Below, piece by piece: positions 16,996 through 25,485 of a DNA stretch of 64,000 nucleotides (positions are counted from its first letter, which is position 1; each line of letters starts with the position of its first letter). A program made the translations under genes and the position numbers. Origin of the DNA: Dyadobacter sp. (GTDB lineage: Bacteria > Bacteroidota > Bacteroidia > Cytophagales > Spirosomataceae); contig NZ_JAGIAS010000006.1 in the NCBI RefSeq assembly GCF_017744695.1, positions 508,139 to 572,138 on the forward strand, given 5' to 3'. The notes under the pieces were generated by a model. That model ran no database searches. It was not told the DNA's origin and saw only the letters and a list, made by a program, of their open reading frames with translations.

Positions 16996-18573
16996 TTAAC
17001 GATATTTTACAGCAACTTCTTTAGCTACTTTCTCGATAACGTCTGTTACGCTGTTGTCCAGTTTTCCGGCACGCAAAGCAGCGAGTGCTTCTTTATTCTG
17101 GCTAGCCAATACTGTCGTGAAATCCTTTTCGAATTCTTTCACACGGGCTACGTCTACGGTATCCAGCAAACCTTTGGTGGATGCGTAAACGGTCGCTACC
17201 TGTAATTCAACAGGAACCGGCGCGTATTGTGCTTGTTTCAAAACTTCCTGGTTGCGGCGTCCCCGGTCGATCGCCAGCTTGGTAGCGGCATCGAGGTCGG
17301 AACCGAATTTCGCGAATGCTTCCAGCTCGCGGAACTGCGCCTGATCCAGTTTTAGGGTACCCGAAACTTTCTTCATCGATTTGATCTGCGCGTTACCACC
17401 CACACGTGATACCGAGATACCTACGTTGATCGCAGGACGGATACCCGAGTTGAACAGGTTGGATTCGAGGAAGATCTGGCCGTCGGTGATCGAGATTACG
17501 TTCGTAGGAATGTAAGCCGAAACGTCACCAGCCTGTGTTTCGATGATTGGAAGGGCTGTGAGTGAACCACCACCTTTTACTTTACCTTTCAATGAAGGCG
17601 GAAGGTCGTTCATGTTCGCAGCAATGCTGTCGTCAGCGATTACTTTCGCAGCACGTTCCAAAAGGCGGCTGTGGAGGTAGAATACGTCACCTGGGTAAGC
17701 TTCGCGGCCCGGAGGACGACGGAGGAGCAGGGATACCTCGCGGTAAGACACCGCTTGTTTCGAAAGGTCATCGTAGATTACGAGTGCAGGACGGCCGGTG
17801 TCACGGAAGTATTCACCGATCGCAGCACCTGTAAACGGAGCATAGAATTGCATCGGAGAAGGATCCGAAGCACCTGCCGCTACGATTACCGTGTAATCCA
17901 TCGCGCCATACTTGCGGAGGGTAGCTTCGATCGACTTGATAGTCGAAGCTTTCTGACCGCAGGCAACATAGATACAGAATACGGGCTCTCCTTTGTCGTA
18001 GAACTCTTTCTGGTTAATGATTGTGTCGATCGCCACCGCAGTTTTACCTGTCTGACGGTCACCGATGATCAACTCGCGCTGTCCGCGTCCGATGGGGATC
18101 ATGGCGTCGATCGCTTTGATACCGGTTTGGAGCGGCTCGGTTACCGGCTGACGGTAGATTACCCCCGGAGCTTTACGCTCGATAGGCATCTCGAAAGTCT
18201 CGCCGGTAATAGGTCCGTTTCCGTCGATCGGCTCAGCCAGCGTGTTCACCACACGGCCGATGATTCCGTCACCCACTTTCACGGAAGCGATTTCTTTGGT
18301 ACGTTTTACAGTAGCACCTTCTTTGATGTCACTGAAATCCCCCAGCAATACGGCACCCACATTGTCCTCTTCGAGGTTAAGAGCAAGAGCCTTAAGGCCA
18401 TTCTCGAAAACAAGCAGCTCACCTGCCTGTACCTGGGAAAGACCATAAATGCGGGCAACACCGTCACCAACTTGAAGGACTGTTCCTACTTCTTCGAGTT
18501 CTGCTTCTGATCTAGCGCCTGCAAGTTGTTCGCGCAGGATGGCCGAAACTTCATCCGGTCTAACAGATACCAT
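16996..18573 (-). CDS. atpA: F1F0 ATP synthase alpha subunit
   Basis: A 525-residue non-catalytic nucleotide-binding subunit of F1. Walker A is GDRQTGKTA near residue 172, LVIYDDLSKQAVSYREVSLLLRRPPGREAYPGDVFYLHSRLLERAA is the alpha-specific block near 265-315, and PAINVGISVSRVGGNAQ follows near 375. Full length and normal. It starts a two-gene cluster; no atpH, atpF, atpE or atpB lies upstream, where a divergent FKBP gene begins 289 bp away. Confidence 0.98.
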   Translation of the reverse strand: MVSVRPDEVSAILREQLAGARSEAELEEVGTVLQVGDGVARIYGLSQVQAGELLVFENGLKALALNLEEDNVGAVLLGDFSDIKEGATVKRTKEIASVKVGDGIIGRVVNTLAEPIDGNGPITGETFEMPIERKAPGVIYRQPVTEPLQTGIKAIDAMIPIGRGQRELIIGDRQTGKTAVAIDTIINQKEFYDKGEPVFCIYVACGQKASTIKSIEATLRKYGAMDYTVIVAAGASDPSPMQFYAPFTGAAIGEYFRDTGRPALVIYDDLSKQAVSYREVSLLLRRPPGREAYPGDVFYLHSRLLERAAKVIADDSIAANMNDLPPSLKGKVKGGGSLTALPIIETQAGDVSAYIPTNVISITDGQIFLESNLFNSGIRPAINVGISVSRVGGNAQIKSMKKVSGTLKLDQAQFRELEAFAKFGSDLDAATKLAIDRGRRNQEVLKQAQYAPVPVELQVATVYASTKGLLDTVDVARVKEFEKDFTTVLASQNKEALAALRAGKLDNSVTDVIEKVAKEVAVKYR

Positions 18574-18624
18574 AGTATAATTGACTTATTTAGAGTATAG
18601 TAGTAAGTTTTCTGAAAACTGCCG

Positions 18625-18632
18625 CAAAGGTA
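18625..18632 (-). promoter_or_regulatory. Probable -7 box of the atpA promoter
   Basis: The minus strand reads TACCTTTG here, a full match to the Bacteroidota -7 consensus TAnnTTTG, 52 nt upstream of the atpA start. No clear TTG -33 element was found at the right distance, so this is a moderate call. Confidence 0.5.
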
Positions 18633-18862
18633 GAGTTTTATTTTGGTAAAAACAGAATGATTTAACTAAAACCTGCGATATAAAATTAGATTTTTCCAAG
18701 GATAGGGGCAGAAGGGCGTCGCGGAGCGCAAATTTACCGTTTATCAGCTTGTAATAACATTTTTAAAACTTTTTTAGGTACTGATTGTGTTTTTGTTGTA
18801 ATTGAGATCGTTAATAACACTTATCCATTAAATTTTAATCTTTTCGACCGTCTTTCAGTATA

Positions 18863-19621
18863 ATGTACAAATTAGAAAAAACCATTTTAGCAGCCCTGGC
18901 ATTTGGAGTATTGGCAACCGCAGAAGGCAACGCACAGACTATCAAGAAAACTACCAAACCCGCCGCAACTGTAAAGAAATCAGCGGCAACACCTGCAAAA
19001 ACAACAGCAGCCCCTGCAACATTGAAAACAACAGCCGACTCTTTGTCTGCGGCAATTGGAGTTAGCTTCGCAAATTCGATAGCGTCACAAGGGATTAAGG
19101 ACCTGAATGCCGACTTGCTTACACAGACGGTGAAAGCGGCACTGAAAGGCGAAAAAACGGCATTTACGTCGGATGAAGCGAATATGTTCATCCAGGGTTA
19201 TTTCACCAAGATGATGGAAGAAAAAGGAGCTGTGGTGCGCAAGGAAGGTGAGAAGTTTTTGGAAGAAAACAAGAAGAAGGAAGGTGTAGTAACCACTGAA
19301 AGCGGTCTGCAATATCAGATTATCAAGACAGGCGACGGTCCAAAGCCGGCAGCAACAGATAAAGTAAAAACACACTACCACGGCACATTGACCAATGGAA
19401 CGGTTTTTGACAGCTCGGTCGACAGAGGCGAGCCGGTTGAATTCCCGGTCAATGGCGTGATCAAAGGATGGACCGAAGCGCTTCAGTTAATGCCTGTCGG
19501 ATCGAAATGGAAGCTTTTTATTCCATATCAGCTGGCTTACGGTGAGCGTGCGGCAGGACCTCAGATACCGGCGTATTCAGCCCTTGTATTTGAGGTTGAA
19601 TTATTGGAAATCGTAAAATAG
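18863..19621 (+). CDS. FKBP-type peptidyl-prolyl cis-trans isomerase
   Basis: A 252-residue exported foldase. Residues 1-24 are a signal peptide ending GNAQ. An Ala/Lys/Thr-rich linker (25-55) leads to an FKBP N-terminal dimerisation domain (about 60-140; SLSAAIGVSFANSIASQGI) and the catalytic FKBP domain (about 145-252) with VKTHYHGTLTNGTVFDSSVDRGEPVEFPV and the ending IPAYSALVFEVELLEI. It acts on proline bonds of periplasmic proteins. Only 5 nt separate it from the tail-specific protease gene, so the two form an envelope quality-control operon. Confidence 0.93.
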   Translation: MYKLEKTILAALAFGVLATAEGNAQTIKKTTKPAATVKKSAATPAKTTAAPATLKTTADSLSAAIGVSFANSIASQGIKDLNADLLTQTVKAALKGEKTAFTSDEANMFIQGYFTKMMEEKGAVVRKEGEKFLEENKKKEGVVTTESGLQYQIIKTGDGPKPAATDKVKTHYHGTLTNGTVFDSSVDRGEPVEFPVNGVIKGWTEALQLMPVGSKWKLFIPYQLAYGERAAGPQIPAYSALVFEVELLEIVK

Positions 19622-19626
19622 CAAAC

Positions 19627-21759
19627 GTGCAAATGAAAAAGTATCTTATCACTCTTATTCCGGTTGTGTTGCTGGGTTGGCAGCGGGGCCCTGTTCAGGA
19701 ACGAGTGGGGGCAATGGCACCAGCGGCAGCCTCCATGGATGAAGATATCAAACCGATTCCGGCGCAATACAAGGCGGAGGAGCTGACGACGAGGATCTTA
19801 TCCAGCTATCATTATAGAAAGACGAAGCTGAATGACTCCCTTTCGGCAGCGATTTTTGATAAGTACATCGATGCGATAGACCACGGCAAGCTCTATTACC
19901 TGGCTTCCGACCTTGCGGATTTCGAGCAGTATAAGAACTCTTTCGACGACTATTTGCAAAAAAGAGAGCTGGACGTGCCCTTCCAGATGTATAACGTTTT
20001 CAGAAAGCGCTATAAAGAAAGAAGCGAGTATATCCAGACGCTCCTGAAGGAAGCGAAACCTTTTGATTTTAATCAGGACGAGTCGATGAACACCGACCGC
20101 GAAAAAGCGGCCTGGGCGAAAAGCACCGACGAATTGAACGATACCTGGCGGAAATACCTGAAAAGCGAGGCATTAGACCTCAAACTGTCGGGTAAAGCGG
20201 ACACAGCGGTGGTAAATACCCTGCGCGACCGCTACAAAAGCCGCGACCGCGCGCTGGGACGCATCCGTACAGAGCAGGTATTCCAGATGTTCATGAATGC
20301 GTACGCGGAGTCGCTTGACCCGCACACAAGCTACATGGCGCCTACATCGGCCGACCGTTTCAAACAGGAAATGAGCCAGTCGCTGGAAGGTATCGGTGCA
20401 TTGCTTCGTGAGGAGGACAATTACATCAAAATCGTTGAAGTGATTCCAGGAGGCCCTGCATTCAAAGGAAAGCAACTTAAAAAGGAGGATAAGATCGTAG
20501 CCGTTGCGCAAGGTGACGAAGGTAAGTTTGTGGATATCGTCGGCTGGTTTGTGGACGATGCCGTAAAACTGATCAAAGGCCCGAAATCGACTGTGGTGCG
20601 CTTGCAGGTAATCTCTGCCGATGCATTGCCCGGTACACCTCCGAAAGAATATCGTCTCGTCCGCGAGAAGATCAAACTGGAAGAACAGCGCGCGAAGAGC
20701 GAAATCGTATCCATTAACAACGGTAACAAGGATTATAAAATCGGCGTGATCGATATTCCATTGTTCTACCGTGACTTCGAGGGTGCGCAACACCGCGAGA
20801 AAGAGTTTTCGAGTACCACCCGTGACGTGCAGAAACTAATCACCGATTTGCAGGCTTCGAATGTAGATGGTATCGTGATAGACTTGCGTAACAACGGCGG
20901 TGGTTCGTTGACAGAAGCTGTTTCTTTGACCGGCTTGTTTATCAACCGTGGGCCGGTGGTCCAGGTAAAAGAGAGCCAGGGCGAAATCGAAGTTCAATCG
21001 GACAACGACCCTAGCATTGCTTACGACGGTCCATTGGCCGTAATGGTAAACCGTTTCAGCGCATCGGCTTCCGAGATCTTTGCGGCGGCGATCCAGGATT
21101 ACAAACGTGGCCTGATCGTAGGTGAGCAGACTTATGGTAAGGGAACAGTCCAAACGCTGATCGACCTGAACCAATGGGTGCCGAAAGAGCAGGATCAGCT
21201 CGGACAGGTGAAACTGACCGTTGCTAAATTCTACCGCATTAACGGTAGTAGTACACAGCTGAAAGGTGTAACGCCCGATTTGGAACTGCCTACTGCATTC
21301 CAGGTAAATGAATACGGTGAAGGCTCTCAGCCAAGTGCACTGCCTTGGGACCAAATCGCGTCGTCAGACTACAAAGTGACCAGCAATATCAACGCAAAAA
21401 TTGTTGAGCAGCTTCGCGATAAATACAAGCACCGCCTCAAAACCGACGAGGAACTGAAAACGCTTGTAAAAACGCTGAATGACTTTAAAGAAGCTCGTGA
21501 GAACAAAATCGTGTCGTTGCAGGAATCCAAACGCAAAGCTGAGCGCGACGAAGCAGAGAAAAAGCGCGCCGCTATGAAGCAATTGGGCGAGGATAATGTG
21601 GACGGCGACGACGAAGACGAAGCGGACGCAAAAGTGGCAGATGCTCCGAAGGATGTGAAGAAGAAAAAGGATATCTATCTCACCGAAACCGGCAGAATGC
21701 TTGCAGATCTGATCGTGATCTCGAAAGAGCCAAGCCTGGCTGGGGCTAAGAAGAAATAG
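19627..21759 (+). CDS. prc: Tail-specific (carboxy-terminal processing) protease, S41 family
   Basis: A 710-residue periplasmic protease. An N-terminal helical TSP domain (about 45-230) is followed by a PDZ domain (about 240-335; IVEVIPGGPAFKGKQLKKEDKIVAV), the S41 catalytic domain with Ser in NRFSASASEIFAAA near residue 478 and Lys in GEQTYGKGTVQT near 505, and a C-terminal Lys/Glu-rich region of the tail-specific protease type. The N-terminus looks like a lipoprotein signal whose Cys is replaced: LLGW instead of LLGC, so export with a retained anchor or another cleavage is possible. It is co-transcribed with the FKBP gene. Confidence 0.93.
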   Translation: MQMKKYLITLIPVVLLGWQRGPVQERVGAMAPAAASMDEDIKPIPAQYKAEELTTRILSSYHYRKTKLNDSLSAAIFDKYIDAIDHGKLYYLASDLADFEQYKNSFDDYLQKRELDVPFQMYNVFRKRYKERSEYIQTLLKEAKPFDFNQDESMNTDREKAAWAKSTDELNDTWRKYLKSEALDLKLSGKADTAVVNTLRDRYKSRDRALGRIRTEQVFQMFMNAYAESLDPHTSYMAPTSADRFKQEMSQSLEGIGALLREEDNYIKIVEVIPGGPAFKGKQLKKEDKIVAVAQGDEGKFVDIVGWFVDDAVKLIKGPKSTVVRLQVISADALPGTPPKEYRLVREKIKLEEQRAKSEIVSINNGNKDYKIGVIDIPLFYRDFEGAQHREKEFSSTTRDVQKLITDLQASNVDGIVIDLRNNGGGSLTEAVSLTGLFINRGPVVQVKESQGEIEVQSDNDPSIAYDGPLAVMVNRFSASASEIFAAAIQDYKRGLIVGEQTYGKGTVQTLIDLNQWVPKEQDQLGQVKLTVAKFYRINGSSTQLKGVTPDLELPTAFQVNEYGEGSQPSALPWDQIASSDYKVTSNINAKIVEQLRDKYKHRLKTDEELKTLVKTLNDFKEARENKIVSLQESKRKAERDEAEKKRAAMKQLGEDNVDGDDEDEADAKVADAPKDVKKKKDIYLTETGRMLADLIVISKEPSLAGAKKK

Positions 21760-21781
21760 TATCTGAGATATTAATAAATGA

Positions 21782-21816
21782 AAAGGGCACGGGTTGAGAG
21801 ATCCGTGCTCTTTTTG
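21782..21816 (+). terminator. Terminator of the FKBP-prc operon
   Basis: AAAGGGCACGG (21782-21792) pairs with CCGTGCTCTTT (21803-21813), one G-T pair, and continues into TTTTTG. It lies 22 nt past the prc stop. Confidence 0.85.
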
Positions 21817-21824
21817 TGTTTGAG

Positions 21825-22082
21825 TTAGCTGGGCTCTTCAAATCCGTTGATGCCGATACGGCTTTTATTTACGTGTTTCTCGTAGAAACTTTCCATTTCG
21901 GCGCCATTATTGAACCCCAAATACTTGGCAATTTTATCGGCAACCGATTTTGAGACGCGTGTTTTGCCGTTTTCCAACTTGCTTACTGACTGCTGTCGAA
22001 CCTCTAAAAGTTGGGCGATTTCGGTTTGCTTAATACCTTTCATCATCCGTACTGCCCTGATCATCTGGAAGAACTTTGTCAT
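21825..22082 (-). CDS. XRE-family transcriptional regulator
   Basis: An 85-residue DNA-binding protein. The helix-turn-helix spans about residues 12-55: KGIKQTEIAQLLEVRQQSVSKLENGKTRVSKSVADKIAKYLG, a classical Cro/CI fold. A short C-terminal tail carries no effector domain. The gene lies divergent from the SGNH hydrolase gene, and a tandem palindromic operator sits between the two promoters, so it probably represses itself and the secreted-hydrolase genes. Confidence 0.88.
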   Translation of the reverse strand: MTKFFQMIRAVRMMKGIKQTEIAQLLEVRQQSVSKLENGKTRVSKSVADKIAKYLGFNNGAEMESFYEKHVNKSRIGINGFEEPS

Positions 22083-22113
22083 ATGCTGATGAGTGTGTGA
22101 AGGAGGAATGCTG

Positions 22114-22143
22114 CAAAGTAGATGATTTGTAATTGAAGGTCAA
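22114..22143 (-). promoter_or_regulatory. Possible promoter of the XRE gene
   Basis: On the minus strand a TTG (22143-22141) is followed after 19 nt by CTACTTTG (22121-22114), a partial match to TTG-N19-21-TAnnTTTG. It would start transcription about 25-30 nt upstream of the XRE start codon and abuts the tandem operator. Confidence 0.4.
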
Positions 22144-22180
22144 GTTGTAAAATACAACCGGTATGGTTGTAAAGTACAAC
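22144..22180. promoter_or_regulatory. Tandem palindromic operator
   Basis: Two copies of GTTGTA-AAR-TACAAC lie at 22144-22158 and 22166-22180. Each has perfect 6-bp arms and a 3-bp spacer, and the starts are 22 bp apart, two helical turns, placing both on the same DNA face. Each copy is followed by CGGT. The position between the divergent XRE and SGNH genes makes the XRE protein the natural ligand. Confidence 0.75.
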
Positions 22181-22190
22181 CGGTTCTTTT

Positions 22191-22220
22191 TTGTGTGCTA
22201 AAAATAGATTGGTCTCTTTG
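22191..22220 (+). promoter_or_regulatory. Probable promoter of the SGNH hydrolase gene
   Basis: TTG at 22191-22193 is followed after 19 nt by TCTCTTTG at 22213-22220, matching the Bacteroidota TTG-N19-TAnnTTTG pattern at all but one fixed base. It lies 36 nt before the ATG at 22256 and directly downstream of the tandem operator. Confidence 0.5.
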
Positions 22221-22255
22221 TAGAGTTATATCTTGAACCTTTTCTATTAGTAGCC

Positions 22256-23719
22256 ATGAAAAGACTTTTCACTTTTTTTGTGTGCGTGTCGTCTTCATTC
22301 TTTGCGCCCGTTTCGGCATTTGCGATGTATTTCGAACAGGAAAAGCCTGCTTGTCCGGATTCATTACTGAGCTCAAAACTACACTTTCCGATTGAGGATG
22401 GTATTGTCATGGCAGACAGTATTTCTGAAAGCCTTTTTGGCACGACTAGCAATCCTCTTACCAGCGAAGTTGGCGCATTCTCATCCGCTACTGGCGGAGA
22501 GCCGCGTTATCTTGCAGTTGGTGGATCGTTGACTGCCGGTGTGCGAAATGGAGGTCTTTATCGATTTGCCCAACTCACTTCTTTCCCTAACTTAATTGCC
22601 CGGCAAATGGCATTGAAGGACTTTATTCAGCCATTGTTCAAGCACGATGAGGAAAATGGCTCCGAATACTTCAAGCTGACACGAAAAGGCCCATTCCCAA
22701 CATTTCGGAAAGTCGCAGGAAGTTCAGCAATCATTCAACCGGAACCGCTAACCTTTAATGCGTATAGTGGTAGAGTTGATAATCTTGGATTGCCATTTGC
22801 TGGAATTTATGCCTTCGGTGATCGCCAGGATTGGCGGCATAACTGTGATTTAATCCCGTCGATTCCCTATGATTTTTCATACCGCCATTTCTTCCGGCGG
22901 TATCTTTCAGAAAGTGGTAATTCTCAATGGGACACCAGCGTGCTTGACTATGCTTTAAACCAAAAATCAGATTTGTGTACAATCGAACTTGGCATGGATG
23001 ACTTCATTGTCTACGCGACTACCGGCGGCTATAAAACATCTTCGTTGCCATTTGCGGCCATCAATGAGGAGGGAAACCCACTAATACAGCTGCTAACCAG
23101 GCTAAAAAATGCCGGAACGAAGGTTATCCTCGCAACTGTCCCAGACATCATCGATTTTCCATATTTCCATTTTGTTACTCCTTCAATGGCGCGTCAACAC
23201 AATGGAGATGCGGCACTCTACGCCATGATTAGCGATGATCTCTTCGAAAAGTCAAAAGGGTCCCCTCAATTCCTGACCGAGATAAAGGATACGGATTTGC
23301 TATTGCCGACTAAAAATATTGAAGCGCTGTTTTCCAGCTCTGAAATCAAGCGAGGAATTCTTCCGCAAAAGCCGCTGGAAAGCAAAGATGTGCTGACAGA
23401 GGATGAACTTGGTGTTTTCGATATAAATAAATCATTAAATGATTTGATCAGGAATTTGGCGGTAAAGTTCGAGTATCCGGTCATTGATCTGCACGGAGTT
23501 TACAGGAGTATCCTAGATGGGCAATTTGTTACTGATGACGGTGTTAAGATAGACCCATCGTATCCTAACGGTAACTTCTTCTCCGATGATGGTCTGCATC
23601 CAACAGCATTAGGGCAAGCCGTGCTCGCTAATGAGTGGATAAAGGTTATTAATAAACACTATGCCACCCGTATTCCTTTATTAAGGACTTCTGAATTCAG
23701 TCAGTTTCAAAAGCATTGA
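22256..23719 (+). CDS. Secreted SGNH/GDSL-type hydrolase
   Basis: A 487-residue exported lipase/esterase-like protein. Residues 1-23 form a signal peptide. The catalytic Ser block is YLAVGGSLTAG near residue 86, a GDSL variant (GGSL). IELGMDDF near 245 occupies the block III place, and DDGLHPTALGQAVLA near 445 provides the catalytic Asp-x-x-His. An unusually long insertion lies between blocks I and III. Substrate unknown. It starts a three-gene set with a sialate-esterase-like protein and a lipoprotein, all exported. Confidence 0.82.
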   Translation: MKRLFTFFVCVSSSFFAPVSAFAMYFEQEKPACPDSLLSSKLHFPIEDGIVMADSISESLFGTTSNPLTSEVGAFSSATGGEPRYLAVGGSLTAGVRNGGLYRFAQLTSFPNLIARQMALKDFIQPLFKHDEENGSEYFKLTRKGPFPTFRKVAGSSAIIQPEPLTFNAYSGRVDNLGLPFAGIYAFGDRQDWRHNCDLIPSIPYDFSYRHFFRRYLSESGNSQWDTSVLDYALNQKSDLCTIELGMDDFIVYATTGGYKTSSLPFAAINEEGNPLIQLLTRLKNAGTKVILATVPDIIDFPYFHFVTPSMARQHNGDAALYAMISDDLFEKSKGSPQFLTEIKDTDLLLPTKNIEALFSSSEIKRGILPQKPLESKDVLTEDELGVFDINKSLNDLIRNLAVKFEYPVIDLHGVYRSILDGQFVTDDGVKIDPSYPNGNFFSDDGLHPTALGQAVLANEWIKVINKHYATRIPLLRTSEFSQFQKH

Positions 23720-23765
23720 CCAACTTGTATGCCTTCCTTTTTAAAATTTAAATAACCATCACACT

Positions 23766-25481
23766 ATGAGATACTATTCATTAATAAGCCTTCTGATTGC
23801 AGTCTTGCTGACAGGCAGCGATGCATTTTCACAAATTTCTATCTCCTGGCCAGTTGATAAAACTGTTTTCCAAAGGGGAGTCAACAACAGCTTTTGGATC
23901 GCGGGGCAATGCTTGATCAGTAACTCGGATTACCAACTACAATACCGGGTAAAGTCGATAAATCTTGAAACAGGTCTTGAAACCGGAGCAATTTCAATTG
24001 ATTGGACGACATTTGAATATTCAAGACCATACGGAGGTATATTCTCAGTCCAAGTATATGTCTCGCCGGGAATGTATAATATTGAAATTAGAGCTATAAA
24101 TAATGGTTTTCCCATGGCAAGTGGAGGTGTATCCGTGGGCTTGGGGGAAGTTTTCATTATAAGCGGGCAATCGAATGCCCAAGGTGTTGCAAGCGTTTTG
24201 CCCGCCGATCCAGTTTTTAAAGGCGTAGTATCTGACACTCGGGACGAACCTTGCGATCTAAAACTACCTCCGTTTCCCTCAATGTTTACAATAGATGTTG
24301 GGAGCAAGATTGGAATGCGAGGTCCCAATAATTGGTGTTATTCAAGGCTGGGAAAGAAAATCTCACAGAATAAGAATGTGCCCGTAGCTTTTTTCAATGC
24401 CGCGATTGCCAATACGGGACTTAGAAATTGGATTGATGGTATTAACGGAGTAGCTACAACCTCCACCTACGGTCAATCTATTTGTTCTGGAAATATAGGA
24501 GCACCCTACAAAATCTTAAAGAATGCGTTGAATTACTATGGCTCTATGTTCGGCGTAAGGGGCGTTCTCTGGCATCAAGGCGAGAATGATGCACACGATG
24601 AATGGGCGGGTTTGACGACGAGTGCTCAATATCAAACTCGATTGAACACCTTGATCAACACTTCCAGGAGTGATTTTAATGCGAATCTCATTTGGTATAT
24701 CTCTCGTGTTTCTCGCAATAACGAGACAGGCGGCTCGTTTCAGCCGACAAATCCTGATATTATAACGGCCCAAAATGCTGTTGCTGGTTCCAACAAATAT
24801 GGTCCCGCAACGGACAATATTCAGCCAGTCAGGCCCGACAAAGTTCATTTCTCAGGAACCGGCCTGATTGATTTAGGCGATGCGTGGTATAATGAGTTGA
24901 ACAACGGAAATTTTTCAGGCAATTCGTCTATCCAGGCTAGCACTTTTCCACAGGTCACGGCATCTGCGAATGGCGGAAATGTTACATTGACTGCCCCCGC
25001 CGGGTATAGCATTTACCGATGGGTGAGTGGCCAGTATACCCGTTTTGATGATCCGCCTTTTGCCACCACGCAGAGTATAACCGTCTCTTCCGGTGTATAC
25101 AGGTGTTATATGGCACAAGCAGGAAATAAGAATGTCGTTGTATCGCAGGCTATTTATACGCCGCTGCCATCAGGCTCTTTTCGTATGTCCGCGGAGGAGA
25201 TCGTTTCAACGGTCGACTACGATCAGATACTTCATGTAAGTCCTAATCCCGCGAATGACCAGGTTAATATTGAATTTGGGGTCAATTCCCCCGCTACTGT
25301 CAGACTTGAAATTGTCGATGAACGTGGTGTAATCATGACTACCATCGCAGACAACTATCACGCAGCCGGGGCTTACCAATATCCTTTTAACATGACGAAT
25401 CTACCCGCAGGAGCCTATATATGCAGAGTTAAGATTGGAGATCTGTTTTTGAGTAAGAAGTTTGTCAAACTTAGCAGGTAA
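23766..25481 (+). CDS. Sialate O-acetylesterase-like SGNH protein with T9SS sorting domain
   Basis: A 571-residue secreted protein. After a signal peptide (residues 1-22) and a beta-rich domain, GEVFIISGQSNAQGVASV near residue 130 gives the nucleophile block of carbohydrate acetylesterases. GVRGVLWHQGENDAHDEW near 265 and KVHFSGTGLIDLG near 360 complete the family pattern. The C-terminal about 80 residues (LHVSPNPANDQVNIEFG to FLSKKFVKL) are a type-A T9SS sorting domain, so the protein is exported through the Type IX system. It probably removes acetyl groups from glycans. Confidence 0.85.
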   Translation: MRYYSLISLLIAVLLTGSDAFSQISISWPVDKTVFQRGVNNSFWIAGQCLISNSDYQLQYRVKSINLETGLETGAISIDWTTFEYSRPYGGIFSVQVYVSPGMYNIEIRAINNGFPMASGGVSVGLGEVFIISGQSNAQGVASVLPADPVFKGVVSDTRDEPCDLKLPPFPSMFTIDVGSKIGMRGPNNWCYSRLGKKISQNKNVPVAFFNAAIANTGLRNWIDGINGVATTSTYGQSICSGNIGAPYKILKNALNYYGSMFGVRGVLWHQGENDAHDEWAGLTTSAQYQTRLNTLINTSRSDFNANLIWYISRVSRNNETGGSFQPTNPDIITAQNAVAGSNKYGPATDNIQPVRPDKVHFSGTGLIDLGDAWYNELNNGNFSGNSSIQASTFPQVTASANGGNVTLTAPAGYSIYRWVSGQYTRFDDPPFATTQSITVSSGVYRCYMAQAGNKNVVVSQAIYTPLPSGSFRMSAEEIVSTVDYDQILHVSPNPANDQVNIEFGVNSPATVRLEIVDERGVIMTTIADNYHAAGAYQYPFNMTNLPAGAYICRVKIGDLFLSKKFVKLSR

Positions 25482-25485
25482 AGGT

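Noticed and set aside
17671..18510. 279-codon ORF antisense to atpA
   Set aside because: Shadow of a highly conserved gene; no independent start or motif.
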